DNA of 64,000 nt, taken from Klebsormidium nitens (taxonomy: Eukaryota; Streptophyta; Klebsormidiophyceae; Klebsormidiales; Klebsormidiaceae). The DNA is taken from NCBI GenBank assembly GCA_000708835.1, contig DF237260.1, forward strand, positions 42,260 to 106,259. Reading direction: 5' to 3'. Every line of letters starts with the position of its first letter. Position 1 is the first letter of the stretch. This document shows positions 22,487 to 33,800 of this stretch, in pieces. The notes beneath the pieces are model-generated. The model had not been told where the DNA came from. It did no database searches and worked only from the letters and a program-made list of their open reading frames with translations. The position numbers and the translations under genes are program-made.

Positions 22487-22875
22487 CGTGCTTCCGCCCT
22501 CTCTCCCCTGAGGCTGTAGCACTGTCACGAAATTCTGCTTTCCACGCTGGCTTCGCTTGCTCAGTAAATAGCACTTTGAATCTGTTAATACTAATAGCAT
22601 TCTGAGGAAATGCGAGATGGCAGCAGCGCAAGGCCTCTTCGAAAGTTCAAAGTCGAACTTACTTCCGGCAACCTGTGCCCTATGAAGGTTCGACGAATTT
22701 ATCGACCTGCTGCACGCAGTGACAAGCTGCGGTAACGACTCCGTCGCGTACGGTAATGGTCTCATCTTTGCCTAGGGTTGAACTTAACTAAGACGGCTTG
22801 AACTAGAAAACCCTAGTATAACCAACCACCCAGGCAGAATTTGCAGAGGTCGAGCTCAGAGTGAGACTCAGAGCA
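22487..22875. promoter_or_regulatory. Bidirectional promoter of SDA1 and HisRS with telo-box motifs
   Basis: Only 389 bp separate the two start codons, so both promoters and 5' UTRs share this stretch. aaaaccctag at 22807-22816 and its inverse form cctagggttg at 22771-22780 match the plant telo-box (AAACCCTA), known from promoters of ribosome-biogenesis and translation genes. They lie about 60-105 bp upstream of the HisRS ATG and about 285-330 bp upstream of the SDA1 ATG. The transcription starts are not determined. Confidence 0.6.
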
Positions 22876-25800
22876 ATGGGGGGCGCAGCAGCTGCATCCA
22901 TGGGCCCCGCATTGTCACGCTCTCTCCCGCGGGTCCCCACAGCTTTGCATCAGGGGATGGGAATGGCGAGTAATGCCAGACTCGCTGACTCATTCCGCGC
23001 GCTCCTACCGGGCGCCTCTCATCCGAGCGCCTCTCCAAGCTCCTTTCAATGCAGCTTTGCAGCACCATTTTCTTTCTATGCTTCCAACCCTAGAATACCC
23101 CAGTCATCTCTAGCATCTTCCTCACATTTAGCTACCACTCCTTGGTTTTCCCACCCCATTCTCACTGAGACTACCACTCCCCATCAGAGAAGTTTCGGAT
23201 CTTCGATAAGAGCGGAGAAAGCTGCTAGCTCTACTGCCCTGAAAACACCCTCTGTCTCCGCCCCTAGCTCAAAGAAACAAGCGCTGATAGACACACAACC
23301 GCCTCGGGGGACAAGGGACTTTCCTCCGGAGGAGATGCGCTTGAGAACGTGGCTGTTCAACCATTTCAGAGAGGTGAGGACATTAATCCCCTCATAACTT
23401 CAAGTTGAAGAAAGTTCTGTCTGGTGCTTCGTAAGATTCTAGGCAGTTTCATGTCTTGAGATAGCTTTGTTGACTGTGTGACTTGGATGATGTATCCGCC
23501 CTGCGTCTGAAGACTATTGAGCATTGGACTACTTTCTGCACTTGTTCAAACAATCCAGCGGGTTGCCTGATTGTCATTCCATTGGGAATGTCTAACGCCT
23601 GAGACCGAGCTAAGATCTGTTATCTTTTGTGGACAGGTGTCACGACTCTTTGGCTTTGAGGAGTTCGATGCGCCCGTGCTCGAATCAGAAGAGCTGTTCA
23701 CGAGAAAAGCGGGGGAAGAGATTGTTGGCCAGGTAATCAGCACTTTGCTCAATAGCATCAGATGCCGCCTTGATCAGCATACCACTTCATCCGCGCACAA
23801 TTGTTTTCCGCACCAACTTTGAAGACAATGCATTGTTTATGTGGGAAAACATTGACTTCTGCTTGGGTCAACGTATGACGGTTGTGCCCGTCCTGTGAAC
23901 CTCTGTATCCTTCGATGTGAAAGGTCTGTCGTTCATTGATTCATTTTGAACGGTGCGGATAAAGGACCTTACCTAGAGACCAAACACTCTTGGCGCCACC
24001 AGAGGGATCCGATCGGCCTCGTGATGTTCGTGACCCTATACTAGTTGCCACGCAGCTGTACAACTTTGACGACAAAGGGGGGCGCCGGGTGGCGCTACGA
24101 CCAGAGCTCACTCCCTCGCTTGCACGGATCATACTGTCGAAGGGGTGAGCGTCCTCGTTCTAGTTTCATGTTCCGCATGTTTTTCGTCCAAATTCGACAG
24201 CGCAAGTGAGCAACTCTACAAACGCTTTTGATCGGAGTTCCTGAAGAGTTCCTTTGAAGTAGTCCGCCGTTTCTGGACAAGTTGCAAAAAGATACTGCAT
24301 GGCGTTTGATCCTGAAAACCCCGTTCATTATAGTCGCATGAATCAACACTCAAATGAAGGATCGTCGTGCGGCCAAACTCGTCTCTCGTCAACACCCGCT
24401 TTGTTCTGTTCAGGAAGGGCCTTTCTCTGCCGGCCAAGTGGTTTGGGATTGGGCAGTGCTGGCGCTACGAGAGGACGACACGTGGCAGGAGGCGGGAGCA
24501 CTACCAGTGGAACATGGACGTCTTTGGAGTGCAAGGAGTCGAGGTAAGCCTGCTTCCTTCGTTCGATCAACCCAAGTTGTTTGGAGTCGTTGACATCCGC
24601 TTTCCCTACCCTAGTGATCCTCAAACTCAAGCTGTAGCTGCCACTTTCCGAAATTTTTCGATTCATCTAGTTCTCTAAGAGGCGTGATTGACTGCCGGTG
24701 TGCCAAAAACGGTTGTCAAACGTTTCCCTTTCGATAAGTTTCCTGTTCGTCCGATTGTATTAGACTGAATTGCTTGATCGGAAGTTTGAATGTCAGGTAC
24801 TGCTTTGCATCGACCACGAATGTTTGTCGCACGCAGGCCGAAGCGGAGCTGCTTTCAGCGATCGTCACCTTCTTCTCGCGCCTGGGGCTGACGGCAAAGG
24901 ACGTCGGGTTCCGAGTTTCGAGCCGAAAGGTAACTACATAGGCTATCCTTTCACATATCTGAACTTCTACCGAAGAAGGAGCCTCTGGTGCATGCATGTG
25001 CCTTAGTCTCCAAGCTTCGCGCTCGTCTGTCGTTGTCCCGAGACCGCTCAAAGTCTTCCCATCCTGCTTACTACTCCGCCAGGTTCTCAGCGGATCCCGC
25101 TCTCAAGAGAGGTCCTAGGGTGTTCTCTTTAACCCAGCAGGAGCACGAATAATAAATTGCTTTTTGATTGTGCCGATTCTGACCCACGCGTTCCCGCAGC
25201 TCCTTCAAGACGTGCTCGGGCGCTACAGCATACCTTCTGAGAGCTTCGCTTCCGTATGCGTCGTAGTGGATAAGGTGAGCTCCCCGCTGCCCTTCGAACC
25301 TACCTGCTTCATTTTCTCATTCTTTCCAAAGCCCGGCCTGTCTCTGAAGAACACCTCGAAGGCAGTCCGCTCCGTCGGGCTAGCTTCTCTGGACTCCTCG
25401 AGACACTACTACCAGATGACGGCGAAGCTAATCTGACAGTACGAGGCGAGAGTTTTAGGACTTATTCAGCAAATCAGCAGTTTCTGGTCCGATTGTTTGC
25501 ATAGACATGTCAACCCTTTCGGATACAATGAAGAGGTGCGTGAATCTACGTCAACTGACCTGATGAATTTGTTCAACTTTCGATTGTCGTGCACGGCGTC
25601 ATAAAGGGCTTCAAGAAGACCGTTGCGCACAGGAGCCGATCGTTACGTTCGCTACGAGTATGGTGGAGCGCACGATCTTGGGCTGGCTAGGGGACAAAGT
25701 CTCCAGGCTTTCGCACCGTCCATCTTGTCAACATCGACAAATCGACGGCTCCGATTCTTCTTCCGAGCTCAAGAGCGGGGCCCAAGCTTGCGATTGTCGT

Positions 25801-28800
25801 CCTGGTCACCAAGCGCTAACGCCCAGACTGGTCTGATTAGGTGAAGATCGGACGGCTGTGACAGCGTTTCGGGCTATCTCAGAACTGTTTTTGTCCCATT
25901 GACAGATTGACAAGCTACCCCGGGAAGAGATTGAGAAGGAGTTAGGCGCCCTCTCGGTGCCCCCTGAAGCGGTAACCGGGATACTCCAAGCACTCACGCT
26001 CAAGTCGCTCTCGGGCTTAGAAGGTGAGAGCCTGCGTAGAGGTACCCTTTAAATGCTGCGCCGAAGGCAAGTAAAATGCTTTGGGGGCTAGACGGTCTGC
26101 TGATATCGACGTTAAGAGCGCTCTCGTGGAGAAACTCGTGGCATGAGTCAGCGGGCCGCCTTTCCTGCTCGCGCAAAATAGTCAAGGGTCGAGTCGCGAA
26201 GCTTCTCTGAGTCTGTTGGCGGGTCGACTTTTGCCCTTCCCTTAACGATAAAAGAAAGCCCTCCTGACTCGTCATCAGTGGCCAATCAACAGTGCTCCGC
26301 CGTCTGCCAAGGTTGTCAGCGGTCCGCCTCGGAAGACGGCGTTACAGCTGACGTCACGCATGACGTCCCTCTCTGCAGACTTGCTGGGCGCGGACAGCGA
26401 CGCGGTGCGCGAGCTGAAGCAGCTGTTCGCGCTTGCGGACGGGTACGGCATCGCGGACTGGCTCCAGTTTGATGCGTCCGTCGTCCGAGGGCTGGCCTAC
26501 TATACTGGAGTTGTGTTTGAGGTGGGGCCTTCTTTCTTCTGCTCTTTAAAGACGTTCTGTCTTAGAACCAAAACCGAAAGGTTCAGGTTTCTTAGTCTTA
26601 CGACGTATCAAAGTGGCATACTACTTGAAAATAGGCTATGAGGTGGGGAGCCTTCTTTCTCTTCGATCTTAAAAGTCGCTCATTCCTTGAAACAATATCG
26701 AAACGTTGAGGTTTGTTAGACTTACGACGGACGCATCAAACTGGCCTGTTACACGGGGATCGTCTTTGAGGTGGGGCGTCTGATCGTTTCCTGCCACGAA
26801 AAGTTGCTCTTCGCTCGTCGGCAGGATCCGCCAATGAGCGATACTAAGGTGCTCTGAAACATTCTTTGGTCTCTCAGAGGACTTTGCAGTAACACCCGCA
26901 GTCCTTAGCCGGTTCTCTTCAACGCAACGAGGCGCTCGAGAGGAAGATGGAGACACGGACGAACGGAAAGACACCGAACCAGCGGCAGTCGTAAGTAAGA
27001 AAGAATGGATTCGGTGCACGGAATCGATTCCATACAGACGTTAACAACTTCCTCGCGTCGATTCCAGGCGTTTGACCGCGAAGGCAAGCTGCGGGCCATT
27101 TGCGGGGGCGGCCGGTACGATAAGCTATTGTCGACGTTCGGGGGCGACGACACGCCTGCCTGCGGATTTGGATTTGGGGATGCGGTTATCGTCGAGGTAG
27201 GCTTGTTAACGAATTGGCTTCCTTTAGCTTCCCTCTTGCTTTCCAGGGCCACAAGACAAAAATATTTGTCAAAGTGTTTCTGACCTTTAGTTTTCAGTCT
27301 CGCTACCAGCCTGCACCGTTGTGTCGCAGCACTGGTTATCCACCGGCGCTTGACCATTCCGGCCGAGGCGATATCCGGCTTTGTTTTACACGTCTGTTGA
27401 ATCTTCGGATCCGTCTGGTTCCGTTGGAGTGAGTTGACGAAATCTGCAACGTGCCCACTGAAGGTAGATCAATCTGAGAATTTATCTTCGTTTCTATTTA
27501 TAATTGTAGATCTCTTATTTTTATTGGTGGCTGGGTGCGCCCTAGACTGGGTTCTCCGGTCTCCAGAATTGAGTGCGAACCTTCCGACGGGCGCACGTTG
27601 TCGTTTGCGAATGGTAAAATATCTTCTAGACTCGAAAAAGCTTTTCCTCTCTTCTGCTGAAAGTAGATAGAACGCCCCATTAGAGATGCAGCTGCCTAAA
27701 GCCGACGGCGAAAAACTCCTGTCCGTAGACTTAGGATGCTTAATGGCGGTCTCGCTTGAGCTCCTAAACGACAAAAGGCGCTTTTGTTTGCAGCTACTGA
27801 AAGAGCGGGGCCTGCTGCCGGACCTGCCGCACGTGGTGGATGACGTGTTGGTGACGTTAGACGAGGAGTGCCGGCCGATGCTGAATTCTGTGGCTGCGAA
27901 ACTGCGGGCCGCTGGGCGGTCGGTGGAGCTGGTACTAGAGAGCAAGAAAATGAAGTGGTGAGCGACTCGCTCCATACCTCAGAACATTGTATAATGTCTC
28001 GTATAATCGGACGGTGTCTGTCTCCTTTCCTTCGATAATCCTACCAGGAGAAGGAGAAGAGTTTATAGACGTGTGTCTACGTTCAATCTTTCTTATAGTG
28101 GGTGTTCTCCAGGAACTCTGACGGTGTGCATCCCCTCCCCTACGAGAACTCCGCCAAAGAATAAGAAGAGCTCATAGACGTGTGTCTACGTTGAAAACTA
28201 TTTGTTGTAGTGGCTGTACGACACTTGGATCTTTTATTCACGGGATGGGAAAACTTGTGCATGTTTGGACTCCTTGACGCCTTAATATATCTGATCCATG
28301 ATCTACCCCACGGTGAACCGCAGGCTTGAAGTTCTGGTATATGGATTAGCCGGTGCGATGTGCACAATCTGGCAGAAGAGGTTGCGGAAACAGATTCGCA
28401 TGCAGCGGACAGCCTGGTTGAAACGGACGGTACATGCAGTTTTCGAGCGGAAACAAAATGCATCGCGGACAGCTGAAGTTCATTTTCTTTTTGTGGATCA
28501 TTCAGGGTGTATCCCCCGTTTGAATGCGCCTCCTCCGTCCAGCTTGTCTTCATTACCACTTTTTGAAGTCAGAAGCTTTGGGCTGGCTTGAGCATGCACC
28601 GAGTCTCTCTTGCCATGTCCCCGCCGTGACCAACATTGCGCAGTGTTGCCTGTAGATCCTTGCGCCCTTGCTGAGGTCAGCTCCTTTTGGAAAGGATCTT
28701 TTTCTGCGGCCATAAAACCTATGCTGCTTCCTTGAACAAACCAAAAACTCATCAACTGTTCGAGTATGTAACAGACCCATCTCCTGTCTTGGTAGCCTTT

Positions 28801-28964
28801 TCAAACCCGGTCTTCCTCTTTCCAGGGTGTTCAAACGGGTCGAGCAAGTGGGAGCTTCTCGGCTGATCGTAATCGGGAGCGACGAGGCAGCACAAGAGGC
28901 CGTCAAAGTGAAGGACCTAGCGACGCGGGAAGAAACACTCGTTATGATTAAAGACCTCGTTTGA
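22876..28964 (+). CDS. Histidyl-tRNA synthetase, organelle-type (chloroplast/mitochondrial)
   Basis: Charges tRNA-His with histidine using ATP; class II aminoacyl-tRNA synthetase. Eleven exons in phase: 22876-23373, 23637-23732, 24056-24144, 24414-24543, 24837-24929, 25200-25274, 25906-26023, 26379-26521, 27068-27196, 27794-27957, 28826-28964; 557 residues. Residues 1 to about 135 are Ser/Ala/Pro-rich with few acids, a likely transit peptide. Then come [13 protein letters not shown] (motif 1 region), [33 protein letters not shown] (motif 2), [18 protein letters not shown] (HisA), [12 protein letters not shown] (HisB) and [12 protein letters not shown] (motif 3). The anticodon-binding domain follows, ending [14 protein letters not shown]. 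The 5' part stays open to 22861 without an earlier ATG, so 22876 is the start; inner Mets could give isoforms. Introns 8 and 10 contain tandem copies of nearby sequence. Confidence 0.93.
26470..26780. repeat. Three tandem copies of the HisRS exon 8 3' edge, period 121-128 bp
   Basis: The junction ctggcctactatactggagt...tttgaggtgggg (26491-26527) recurs as ctacttgaaaataggctatg aggtgggg (to 26648) and ctggcctgttacacggggat cgtctttgaggtgggg (to 26776). The gaggtgggg donors start at 26519, 26640 and 26768. The third copy still reads [10 protein letters not shown] before its donor, compared with [10 protein letters not shown] in the exon. Confidence 0.8.
28011..28230. repeat. Tandem duplication of 109-110 bp in HisRS intron 10
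   Basis: acggtgtctgtctcctttcc at 28011 matches acggtgtgcatcccctcccc at 28121. atagacgtgtgtctacgtt at 28065 is repeated exactly at 28174. The period is the same as that of the junction repeats, but here no exon is clearly included. Confidence 0.75.
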
Positions 28965-30860
28965 CCTGAAGCTAATATGTACTAAGGCCGAGTCGATGTA
29001 GAATGAAGCCGTTTGCTCGGCCTTGCCAATCGGAGACGACATTTAGCGGAGACGACGTTCTTCATTGCAGCGCTTTCATATGGATATGTTTACCGGCGTC
29101 CTCACAATGGACTACACAGTTGATAGTGCAGCAGATGTTTAGTTGCAATCCGGCCCCCCTTGAATGGCGGGTGTGAAGTACGCACAATGCAGTGACCACG
29201 TTTCAGTGGAACTGGCATTAGATATATGGAGGCCTCCTAGAAGATAGGTAGTCATGACTGTGCACTATATGACCCGACTGCAGAGTACCAATGTGTACGG
29301 GTACCCGTACAAATAAATGAAATCAATTTACATTGCAAATTGCAATCCTTGCGCATCATTGGACAACAGAACGCAAGATGCACGCAAGTCCCAATTACTT
29401 ACAACTTACATGCCATCAACCAAATATGCTGGCGGCCATTTTGGCACAAGTATCAATCTGTATTGATTCACTTGTAGTATTCGAGAGATCATAAGATTCT
29501 GCAATTTTGAATTGAGCACCACGGCCAGGGGTCGGCATAAGCCGACTAACAGTGAACCCCGGGACACAAGATTTTGGGAAAAGCCGACAAAATTGAAAAG
29601 TACCCGGCTCGAAAGCCGACACCAGAGGCAGGGCCCTCAGCCAAAAGCCGACAAGTACCCAAAAATCCAAGCAAGAAGCCGATGAATTTGGGAGGAAGTC
29701 GGCTTTGAGCCGACATTTCCATTTGCATGATTGAGTTGACTGAGCAATTTTCAGCCGTAGATGTCGCAGAAAATATCCGCAATGGTCCGCCCTGTACGAG
29801 GTGGGCGGACCAAGCGACGGTGATTAACAAACTTTCGCACGCGTGAATCTCCATCGGACGGCCTGCGACCGGAGGTCCGACCAGGTACCGGTGGATGCAA
29901 GACGACAAATTTTTTAATTCAGCTGTACGGAAAATAGCGTTACTACTTCGCACCTGGATATCAGGAAGTGAATTTGGTGACATCTGACGGACTTCAACTC
30001 GCACGCTGTACAGCAGTTTCGCAACACCGAGCAGTATATCCGGATTGTATTTATTTTCGGGCGGGGTAGAAACGAAGAATCTCTAAAGGTGGTACAGCGA
30101 CCGTATGTTAGTTGCATGCAGTCTTTCTGGTCGCTTCCTCGTTTGCGACGTCATACGGCGACACTTTTGAGCCCATCTCTACAGCTGCGCCATTTTCAAT
30201 AATACGCATGTGCTCGCGCACACTTATAGCGCGCAATACTAGCCAAAAAATGGCATGCCAAAAACCTGCGCCGACCCCTGACCACGGCCCTGGAGTCTCG
30301 GAAGTCACGTGCTACTTAGTATGTACTATGATTTGAAGATGGAGGGGGATTTGCCGCACACCTAGTTCCAGGTAACGTACTCCCCAATTTCAAATAGCAA
30401 GCGGCATCGACGGCTCTCTGCTCTCTTACATCCCTCATCGACGGTTTTGAACTCACCTCAAAGGAGAGAAGGAAAGTGCAAAAGTGGAAAAAGCTCCTCT
30501 GCCATGTCGCCACTCATGTCTCCCGCCCTGTTTTAACTTTTGACCCCAGTTGCTAGATCTGCGCTCTTTTGCGATTCGCCCATCTGGCCCATACCCAGAG
30601 CTGTGAGAGTTCCTCGTCTTCCTGTGTCCTACTCCAGCCACTTCTAACCGATTCATGGAGACAACAGCGCCGTTTGCAGTGTAGGGGCTCTCGATAAATC
30701 TGCAGGGGAGCGACGGGATTGTTTTGCCAGGCCTCTTATTTTCTTGGCTGCTCTGATAAGAACCATCAAAAGATACTATCATCGCTAAAGTCGGGTCTGG
30801 ATCGGCGTGCCGACGAGCTACAGGAGAACACGTTGCACTGAAGCAGAATTTGGATGGGAC
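28965..30860. other. Intergenic region between HisRS and HSF
   Basis: No protein-coding gene was seen. It includes the HisRS 3' UTR, the row of DRE-like motifs at 29531-29716 and the HSF promoter. The open frames here (e.g. minus strand 29546-30004) resemble no family. Confidence 0.5.
29531..29716. promoter_or_regulatory. Cluster of DRE/CRT-like GCCGAC motifs at 31-32 bp spacing
   Basis: AAGCCGAC occurs at 29539, 29581, 29613 and 29645. Variants AAGCCGAT and GAGCCGAC occur at 29676 and 29707, and inverted copies GTCGGC at 29531 and 29698. From 29581 on, successive starts are 32, 32, 31 and 31 bp apart. The DNA between motifs is not repeated. RCCGAC is the core bound by plant DREB/CBF factors (established knowledge). 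That it acts on the HSF gene 1.1-1.3 kb downstream is inference. Confidence 0.5.
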
Positions 30861-33800
30861 ATGGAGGGTATGCAGGACCAATACATTGAAGATAGTCTTG
30901 GGATGAATCAGCAACTGCCAAGAAACGCTCAGGACCCCATGGATTTCTGGCAGATGCAGAACGCAGACTCGCAGTCCCAGTCATTTGGCACGCTCGCAAT
31001 CAACGTGCCGGACGTAAATGCGGCCACACCATTACCTCAGGAGGTGGTCAATGCGCTCCCGCAGACCATACCCGTCCAGCCAGCACCAGTCCCTTCGCAA
31101 CCGCAGAGCTCACGGCCTCCGGTTTACCCTCCTCAGCCGGCGGATGGATTGCAGGTAAGGCCCTCCAACAATGTTTTACCAGTTGGACACGAGCGGGTAT
31201 CTAGAACTGGAGTCTGAATGCATTGTGCTGTGGGGTCCGGTTGTTCATGCTCAAAGGTCAACGACGCTCCCATTGCATATTACCCTGGCCTCATGCACCC
31301 CACCTTCTCACTCTCCTCATTCTCGAACTGCCTTGAGGAGGCTCGTTTTTATCCAGAGGGCACAATGTACTCGGAGCTTGTGTTGTCAAAGTCGTTTAGA
31401 CTCTTCCCTACTCCTTCGTGCCTTTTCCTTGTCAGTCGTCACATCTTCCCGATTGCCATCATTGAGCCTGCGCAAATGCAGGGAGATCCAAATGAAATGC
31501 ACATCTTTGCAAGAGCAACCTGCTCACCTGCAGTCCCCTCTCTTGTTTTAGGGGTCTGCCCCGCCCCCTTTCCTCACCAAGACTTACGAGATGGTCGACG
31601 ATCCATCCACCGACGCCGTCGTCTCGTGGAGCCGCTCGAACAACAGCTTTGTCGTATGGGACCCGCCGCAATTTGCTCGCGACCTGCTGCCAAAGTACTT
31701 CAAGCACAACAACTTCTCCAGCTTTGTGCGCCAGCTCAACACCTATGTGAGCAGCAACACATCCAACCTTGCTCTTGTTGTTGCATGTAGAAAGCCGAAT
31801 TTGCTCGAGTCCCTCACTTTGCTTGCGTGAGAGAAGCTCTCGTGTTACCAAGAAAAAGACTCAGGTACGGTTCTGCAAATGGGCAGAACCACGTGAATAA
31901 GCTAGGGAGGTTGAAGTACACCGGCCGGTTTCCTGCAGATTGGAAAGCCTCCAACTGAGCATTTTGTGGCAAATGGATCCCCACGTCGTGCCCGCCGCAT
32001 TGCGCCGGTTGATTGAACGTACCCACCGGATTAAGCGAATTCCCCAATCTGTCTGCGCACAGCACGATTGACAGAGATTGCTGCTGCCTTCCTCTTTGCA
32101 TTACTTGGCAACTTGCACGAGCAGCAGTCATATCTGGTTTTAGGACAGAGACAAGAGCAGAAGCACCAGAATGGCTACCCACGCGGTGAGATGATCAGAA
32201 TCACAAACCCACTGTAGAGCATGCTTGCATAAGCCCTTTCCTCCGTGCAGGGCTTCCGGAAAGTGGACCCCGACCGCTGGGAATTTGCAAACGAGGACTT
32301 TCTGCGGGGGCAGCGCTACCTGCTCAAAAACATCCATCGTCGCAAGCCTCCCGGCAACGCGCAAGCCGGAGCCACACAAAACGCCGCGAATAACAACATG
32401 GTGAGTGTCCACTTGTGGTAAAAGGCTTCCGTTGGTCCTTGTTTGTGTGCAATGTTTGTTGCTTTCTTCTGCGTCAACTCAACTGCTCGAGATTTGAGCT
32501 CAAAGGAAGCATGTGCGCACCATATTCTCGAAACGTGCAGCTGTAGTGGACCCCTCTTTCTGGTGGCCTTCAAACATTGTGGGTGCGCCCTCTGTCTCAA
32601 GTAGACTTGCCAGTGTTGCAATTGCTGCCCATCTTTGGATCGCATCTTCTTTGAGCCTGGCTCAACTCTGCTTAAGACCGTGTGAAGATCCTGGCTGTCC
32701 ACTTTCTGGACCTCCTTTCCTCCCCCTCTCTCCAATGCTTTCTTGCTCGTCCTAAAACGCTGATGCAATTGCTGACAGTTTGTTTGCGGCAACCAGACTC
32801 CTCAGGTTTTACAGCACTGTACCCTCCATGTTTGTCTCATCCCAAGACACACTCCCATACAATCAGAGTCGTCGGGGCCTAGCATTTCTCCCCACTCTCT
32901 TTCAAAGTCTCCTTGCTTTGTCTTTCTTCATGAGTGCAACCTGACATCACAACAATATTGAAGCTCCTGATGCGCGGAGAGTTCCCCCCCATAAATTGCA
33001 GCAAGAATTTTCCACTTCGACTTTTCTCCGAGCCTTTACCCCTCAGCTCCTACACAAACCTGCAATCAACAGCCCCGTCTCCTTTGCCCCCTGCCATTTT
33101 GTTTTCCTTCCATTCCGCTTTTGCCCTCTACATTCCACTTCCGACCCCTCCCCCCCGGGGCTCAGGTTGGAGAGCTATGGTATCGTCTCCGTCATCCTCC
33201 TTTTCTTACATCCTTCCTTCACCCCTTCACCATCTTTTCCTTATCGTTCTGACGCAGGGGCTGGAGGTGGCAGATAGGAAGTTTTCCTTTCCTCCCCCTT
33301 CCGTGTTATCTGCCTCTTATCCTACTTTCTTCTCTCGCTCTTCCTCCAGGTCCTTGAGTATGGTACTACTTTCTCGCTACACTTTAAACCTCCCTGACCC
33401 TCCGCTTTTCTCAGTCTTTCCCATACCTCGTTTCCTGTTCTTCCTCCCCCCCTGGCGTCAGGTCCTCGAGGTGGGCAGCTATGGCATGCTCATTCCCCCC
33501 TATCCTGTTCCATGTCTGTCACCCCGTCCGATGTCACTTCTCTTCGGCGCCCCCGTCTTGCACTCCCTTTCTCCATCTCCCGCTTTTTCTCACTTCCCCC
33601 ACCCCCCGGCGCAGGTACTCGAGGTCGGCAGCTACGGCATCATGGACGAGGTCGAGCGGCTCAAGCGCGACAAGAACGTGCTCATGGTCGAGCTCGTGAA
33701 GATGCGCCAGAAGCAGAGCAGCATGGACCGCGTCGTGAGCGAGCTGCAGAGCGACCTGCAGCTGACCAACCAGCGGCAGCAGCAGATGATGTCGTTCCTC

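Noticed and set aside
29531-29716. CRISPR-like array (8-bp repeats, about 24-bp spacers)
   Set aside because: Repeats are far too short and mixed in orientation, and the context is a eukaryotic nuclear genome. DRE-type binding sites explain them better.
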